Of a DNA stretch of 64,000 nt, positions 58,140-64,000 are shown piece by piece; within the stretch, counting starts at the first letter, position 1; every line of letters starts with the position of its first letter. A model generated the notes under the pieces. It did no database searches. It saw nothing but the letters and a program-made list of their open reading frames with translations, and was not told the DNA's origin. The DNA is from Posidonia oceanica (taxonomy: Eukaryota; Streptophyta; Magnoliopsida; Alismatales; Posidoniaceae). The translations under genes were made by a program, and so were the position numbers. Where the stretch lies: NCBI GenBank assembly GCA_037176725.1, contig JAZBRS010000076.1, positions 121,105,001 through 121,169,000 on the forward strand, in the 5' to 3' direction.

Positions 58140-61100
58140 TCTTGTACTTTTCATTCTTGACTTACTCTGGGTCTTGGTAGGGCTTGAACATATCACTCCC
58201 GACGGTCCGGTCTTGATTAGGCTGGCTCTTATCATTCCTGACCTCCTCTGGGTCATGATAGGGCTTGCACCTATCATTCCAGGCTGACCGGTCTTGATAA
58301 GGCTTGCACTTATCATTCCAGACCTCTTTCGGGTCTTGATAGGGCTTGCACATATCATTCCTGGAGGTTCGGTCTTGATAAGGCAAGCAGTTATCGTTCA
58401 AGACCTCTCCCTTTGTCTTGATAGGGCTTGCACCAATCAGTCCAAGCGGTGCGGCCTTGATACGGCTTGCACTTATCATTCCAGACCACTATTGGGTCAT
58501 GATAGGGCTTGCGCCTATCTTTCCTGGCGGTCCGGTCTTGATAAGGCTTGCACTTATAATTCCTAACCTTTTCTAGGTCATCATAAGGCTTGCGCCTATC
58601 TTTTCTGGTGGTCCGGTCGTGATAAGGCTTGCACTTATCATTCCTGACCTCTTTCGGGACTTGATAGGGCTTGTAGCACTCTTTCCTGGCGGTTCGATCT
58701 TGATAAGGCTTGCACTTATCATTCCTGACCAGTTCCGGGTCATGATAGGGCTTGCACCTATCATTCCTGGCAGTCCGGTCTTGATAAGGCCTACACTTAT
58801 CGTTGCTGACCTCTTCTGCGTCTTGATAGGGCTTGCACCTAACATTCCTAGCGGTCCGGTCATGGTAAGGCTTGCTCTTATCATTCCAGACCTCTTCTCG
58901 GTCTTGGTAGCACTTGCTCCTATCATTCCGGGGGGTCCGGTCTTGATAAGGCTTGCACGTATCGTTCTTGACCTCTCCATGGGTCCGGATTGGGCTTGCA
59001 CCTATCTTTCCAGGTGGTCCGGTCTTCATAAGGCTTGCACTTATCATTCCTGACCTCTTCCGGGTCATGATAAGGCGAGCGCCTATCATTCCTGGCGGTC
59101 CGGTCTTGGTAAGGCTTGCACATAACATTCCAGACCACTTCCAAGTCTTGATAGTTCTTGCACCTATCATTCCTGGCGGTCTGGTTTTGTTAAGGCTTGC
59201 ACTTATCGTTCCTGACCTCTTACGGGTGTAGATAAGGCTAGCACCTAACATTCCAGGCGGTCTGGTCTTGATAAGGCTTGCACATATCATTCCTAACCTC
59301 TTCTGGGTTTTGATAGGGCTTGCGCCTATCTTTCCTGGTGGTCCGGTCTTGATAAGGCTTGCACATATCATTCCTGACCTCTTCCAGGTCATGTTAGGGC
59401 TTGCACCTATTATTCCTGGCGGTCCAGTCATGATAAGGCTTGCACTAACCATTCCTGACCTCTCCTTTGGTCTTGACAGGGCTTGCACCTATCATTCCTG
59501 GCGGTCCGGTGAGCATAAGGCTTGCACTTATCATTCCTGACCACCTCTAGGTCTTGATAGGGCTTGCTCTATCATTCCTGGCGGTCTGGTCTTGATTAGG
59601 CTTGCGCTTATCATTCTTGACCTCTTCTGGTCTTGATAAGGCTTGCACATATCATTCCTGACCTCTTCCAGGTCTTGATAGGGCATGCACCTATCATTCC
59701 TAGCGGTCCGGTCTTGATAAGGCTTGCACCGATCATTCCTAGCGGTCCGGTCTAGATAAGGCTTGCACTAATCATTCCTGACCTCTTCGTGTCTTGATAG
59801 GGCATGCACCAACCATTCCAGGTGGTCCGGTCTTGATAAGGCTTGCACATATCATTTCTGAACTCTTCCGTGTCTTGATAGGACATGCACTATCATTCCT
59901 GGCGGTTCGGCCTTGGTACGTCGTGCACTTTTCATTCCTGACCTTTTCCGGGTCTTGGTAGGGCTTGAACATATCACTCCCGATGGTCCGGTCTTGATTC
60001 AGCTTGCTCTTATCATTCCTGACCTCTTTTGGGTCATGATAGGGCTTGCACCTATCATTCCTGGCTGTCCGATCTTGATAAGTCTTGCACTAATCATTCC
60101 AGACCTCTTTCAGGGCTTGATAGGGCTTGCACATATCATTCCTGGTGGTTCGGTCTTGATAAGGCATGCAGTTATCGTTCCTGACCTCTCCCTTCGTCTT
60201 TATAGGGCTTGCACCAATCAGTCCTAGCAGTCTGGCCTTGATACGGCTTGCACTTATCATTCCAGACCACTACTGGGTCATGATAGGGCTTGTGCCTATC
60301 TTTCCTAGCGGTCCGGTCTTGATAAGCCGTGCACTTATCATTCCTGACTTTTTCTAGGTCATCATAGGGCTTGCGCCTATCTTTTCTGTTGGTCCAGTCT
60401 TGATAAGGCTTACACTTATCATTCCTGACCTCTTCCGGGTCTTGATTGGGTTTGTAGCAATCTTTCTTGGCGGTCCGATCTTGATAAGGCTTGCACTTAT
60501 CATTCTTGACCAGTTCCGAGTCAATATAGGGCATGCACCTATCATTTCTGGCGGTCCGGTTTTGATAAGGCTTGCACATATCGTTGCCGACCTCTTCTGC
60601 GTCTTGATAGGGCTTGCACCTAACATTCCTAGTGGTCCGGTCATGATAAGGCTTGCACTTACCATTCCAGACTTCTTCCTGGTCTTGGTAGCGCTTGCTC
60701 CTATCATTCCTGGGGGTCTGGTCTTGATAAGGCTTGCACGTATCGTTCTTGACCTCTCCATGGGTCCGAATAGGGCTTGCGCCTATCATTCTTGGTGGTC
60801 CGGTCTTCGTAAGGCTTGCACCTATCATTCCTGATCTCTTCCGGGTCATGATAGGGCGTGCGCCTATCATTCCTGGCGGTCCGGTCATGGTAAGGCTTGC
60901 ACTGAACATTCCAGACCTCTTCCAAGTCTTGATAGTTCTTGCACCTATCATTCCTGGCGGTCTAGTCTTGTTAAGGCTTGCACTTATCGCTCCTGACCAC
61001 TTCCGAGTCCAGATAAGGCTAGCACCAAACATTCCAGGCGGTCTAGTATTGATAAGTCATGCACATATCATTCCTAACCTCTTCTTGGTCTTGATAGGGC

Positions 61101-64000
61101 TTGCGCCTATCTTTCCTGGTGGTCCGGCCTTGATAAGGCTTGCACATATCATTCCTGACCTCTTCCTGGTCTTGTTAGGGCTTGCACCTATCATTCCTGG
61201 CGGTCCGGTCATGATAAGGCTTGCACTAATCATTCCTGACCTCTCCCTTGGTCTTGACAGGGCTTGCACCTATCATTCCTGGCGGTCTGGTCATCATAAG
61301 GCTTGCTCTTATCATTCCTGACCTCCTCTAGGTCTTGATAGGGCTTGCTCTATCATTCCAGGCGGTCTGGTCTTGATTTGGCTTGCGCTTATCATTCCTA
61401 ACCTCTTCCGGTCTTGATAAGGCTTGCACATATCATTCCTGACCTCTTCCTGGTCTTGATAGGGCACGCATCTATCATTCCTAGCGGTCTGGTATTGATA
61501 AGGCTTGCACTAATCATTCCTGACCTCTTCCGGGTCTTGATAGGGCTTGCACCAACCACTCCAGGTGGTCCGGTCTAGATAAGGCTTGCACATATCATTC
61601 TTGAACTCTTCCGTGTCTAGATAGGACATGCACCTATCATTCCTGGCGGTTCGGCCTTGGTAAGTCTTGCACTTTTCATTCCTGACCTCTTCCGGGTCTT
61701 GGTACGGCTTGAACATATCACTACCGGCGATCTGGTCTTGATTAGGCTTGCTCTTATCATTCCTGACCTCTTCAGGGTCATGATAGGGCTGGCACCTATC
61801 ATTCCCGACTGTCCGGTCTTGATAAGGCGTGCACTTATCATTCCAGACCTCTTTCGGGTCTTGATTGGGCTAGCACATATCATTCCTGGTGGTTCGGTCC
61901 TGATAAGGCTAGCAGTTATCGTTCCTGACCTCTCCCTTCCTCTTGATAGGGCTTGCACCTATCAGTCCTAGCGGTCCGGCCTTGATACGGCTTGCACTTA
62001 TCATTCCTAACCACTTCAAGGTCATGATAGGGCTTGCGCCTATCTTTCCTGGTGGTCCGGTCTTGATATGGCTTGCACTTTTCATTCCTAACCTCTTCCG
62101 GGTCTTGATAGGGCTTGTAGCTATCTTTCCTGGCGGTCCGATCTTGATAAGGCTTGCACTTATCATTCCAGACTTGTTCCGTGTCTTGATAGGGCTTGCA
62201 CCTATCATTCCTGGCGGTCCGGTCTTGATAAGGCTTGCAGTTATCATTGCCGACCTCTTCGTGGTCTTGATAGGGCTTGCACCTAACATTCCTTGCGGTC
62301 CAGTCTTGATAAGGCATGTACTTACCATTCCTGACCGCTTCCGGGTCTGGATAGCGCTTGCTCCTATCATTCCTGGCTGTCCGGTCTTGATATGGCTTGC
62401 ACGTATCATTCCTGACCTCTCCAAGGGTCTTGGTAGGGCTTGCACCTTTCATTCCTGGCGGTCCGGTCTTGATAAGGCTTGCACTTTTCATTCCTGACCT
62501 CTTCCGCATCATGATAGGGCTTGCGCCTCTCATTCCTGGTGGTCCGGCCTTGAGAAGGCTTGCACTTAACAATCCAGACCTCTTCCTGGTCTTGATAGGG
62601 CATGCAGCTATCATTCCTGGCGGTCTGGTCTTGTTAAGGCTTGCACTTATCATTCCTGACCTCTTCTGAGTATAGATAAGGCTAGCACCTAACATTCCAG
62701 GCGGTCTGGTCTTGATAAGGCATGCACATATCATTCCTAACCTATTCTGGGTCTTGATAGGGCTTGGGCCTATCTTTCCTAGCGGTCCGGTATTGGTAAG
62801 GCTTGCACTTATAATTCCTAACCTCTTCCGGGTCTTGATTGGGCATGCACGAATCATTCCTGACCTCTCTCTTGGTCTTGAGAGCACTTGCACATATGAT
62901 TCCTGGTGGTCCTGTTTTGATAAGGCTTGCACTTATCATTCCTGACCACTTCCGGGTCTTGATTGGGCTTCCGCCTATCATTCCTGGCGGTCCAGTCTTG
63001 AGAAGGCTTGCACTTATCATTCCTGACCTCTTTCGGGTCTTGATTGGGCTTGCACCTATCGTTCCTGGCAGTCCGGTCATGATATGGCTTGCACTTATCA
63101 TTCCTGACCTCTTTCGGGTCTTGATAGGGCTTGCTCCTACCATTCCTGGCGGTCCAGTCTTGATAATGCTTGCACTTATCCTTCCAGAACTCTTCTGGGT
63201 CTTGATAGGGCTTGCACCCACCATTCCTGGTGGTCCAGTCTTCATAAGGCATGCACTATTCATTCCTGACCTCCTATGGGTCTTGATAGGGCCTGCACCG
63301 ATCATTCCTAGCGGTCCGGTCTTGATAAGGCTTGCACTTATCAATCCTGACCTCTTCCGGGTCTTGATAGGGCTTGCACATAGCATTCTTGGCGGTCCGA
63401 TCACAATAAGGCTTGCACTTGTCATTCCTGACCTCTCCCTGTGTCATGATAGGGCTTGCCCCTATCATTCCTAGCGGTCTGGTCTTGATAAGTCATGCTC
63501 TTATCCTCCATGACCTCTTCCAGGTCTTGATTGGGCTTGCACCTATCATTCCTTGCGGTCCGGTCTTGATAAGGCATGCACTTATCATCCCTAACCTCTT
63601 TCAGGTCTTGATAGGGCTTGCGCCAAACATTCTGGGTGGTCCGGTCTTGATAAGGCTTGCTCTTCTCATTCCTAACCTCTTCTGGGTCTTGATTGGGCTT
63701 CACTAATCATTCCTGGTGGTCCGGTCATGATTAGGGTTGCACGAATCATTCCTGACCTCTCTCTGGGTCTTGATTGCGCTTGCACCTTTTATTCCTTGTG
63801 GTCCGATTTTGATAAGGCTAGCACTAATCATTCCTGAACTCTTATGAGTCTTGCTAGGGCTTGCGCCTATCATTCTTGGCGGTCCAGTCTTGATATGGCT
63901 TGTACAAATCTTTCCTGGCGGTCCGATCTTGGTAAGGCTTGCACATCTCAATCCTGACCTCTCCCTGGGACATGATTGGGCTTGCCCCTATCATTCCAAG
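58135..64000. repeat. Satellite array, right part (same 81-bp family)
   Basis: About 72 further copies of the same dimeric unit in the same orientation as the left part, running off the right edge. The first bases after the element continue the unit interrupted at 35143: the left flank ends in CGGCCTTGGTAAG and the right flank goes on with TCTTGTACTTTTC, as in the intact copy at about 27550-27575. The two parts are therefore one array split by the insertion. The last ~250 bp (63720-64000) resemble the variants seen at 11880-12110 and 13400-13650, so higher-order repeat types recur far apart. Confidence 0.97.

Overview
The window is plant nuclear DNA, almost certainly heterochromatin. It holds no ordinary host gene, rRNA, tRNA or CRISPR array that I can support. 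Two things fill it: a very large tandem-repeat (satellite) array and one long LTR retrotransposon inserted into it. The retrotransposon is of the Ty3/gypsy Tat/Ogre type, which is widespread in flowering plants, so an angiosperm (perhaps a dicot) is the best guess. The species cannot be named from this sequence.

Layout. Positions 1-35143 and 58135-64000 are one satellite array, interrupted by the element and running off both window edges. The basic unit is about 81 bp and is a dimer of a ~42-bp half and a ~39-bp half. Each half carries a 19-bp imperfect dyad: GATAAG-N7-CTTATC in one and GATAGG-N7-CCTATC in the other. About 430 dimers lie left of the element and about 72 right of it. The array is organised in several higher-order repeats (about 0.81, 0.85/1.01, 1.54, 1.74, 2.23 and 2.92 kb) and contains one apparently exact 1218-bp tandem duplication (14865-17300).

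The element occupies 35144-58134 (22,991 bp), is flanked by the 5-bp target duplication GTAAG, and reads on the minus strand. In its own 5'-to-3' order it has: a 5' LTR (52360-58134, 5.8 kb), a tRNA-Arg-like primer binding site (52340-52358), a leader, gag plus aspartic protease (47036-51031), a Ser/Ala-rich segment fused to the last ~120 residues of an integrase (45281-47035), a separate DUF7745-like ORF (42684-43733), a 3' UTR of four tandem-repeat families (39519-42274), a polypurine tract (38983-38992) and a 3' LTR (35144-38979, 3.8 kb). Reverse transcriptase, RNase H and the integrase catalytic core are absent, so the element is non-autonomous and must have been mobilised in trans. LTR divergence counted by eye is about 1.4%, so insertion is recent on an evolutionary scale.

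The most interesting signal links the two parts. The element's 3' UTR minisatellite and the host satellite share the pattern GATAG-N7-ACCTATCA-N(1 or 3)-CTGGCGG, and both show compensatory changes in their dyad arms. 3' UTR repeats of Ogre elements are known to seed satellites in legumes, so the satellite may descend from the 3' UTR of a relative of this element. This is inference and is testable.
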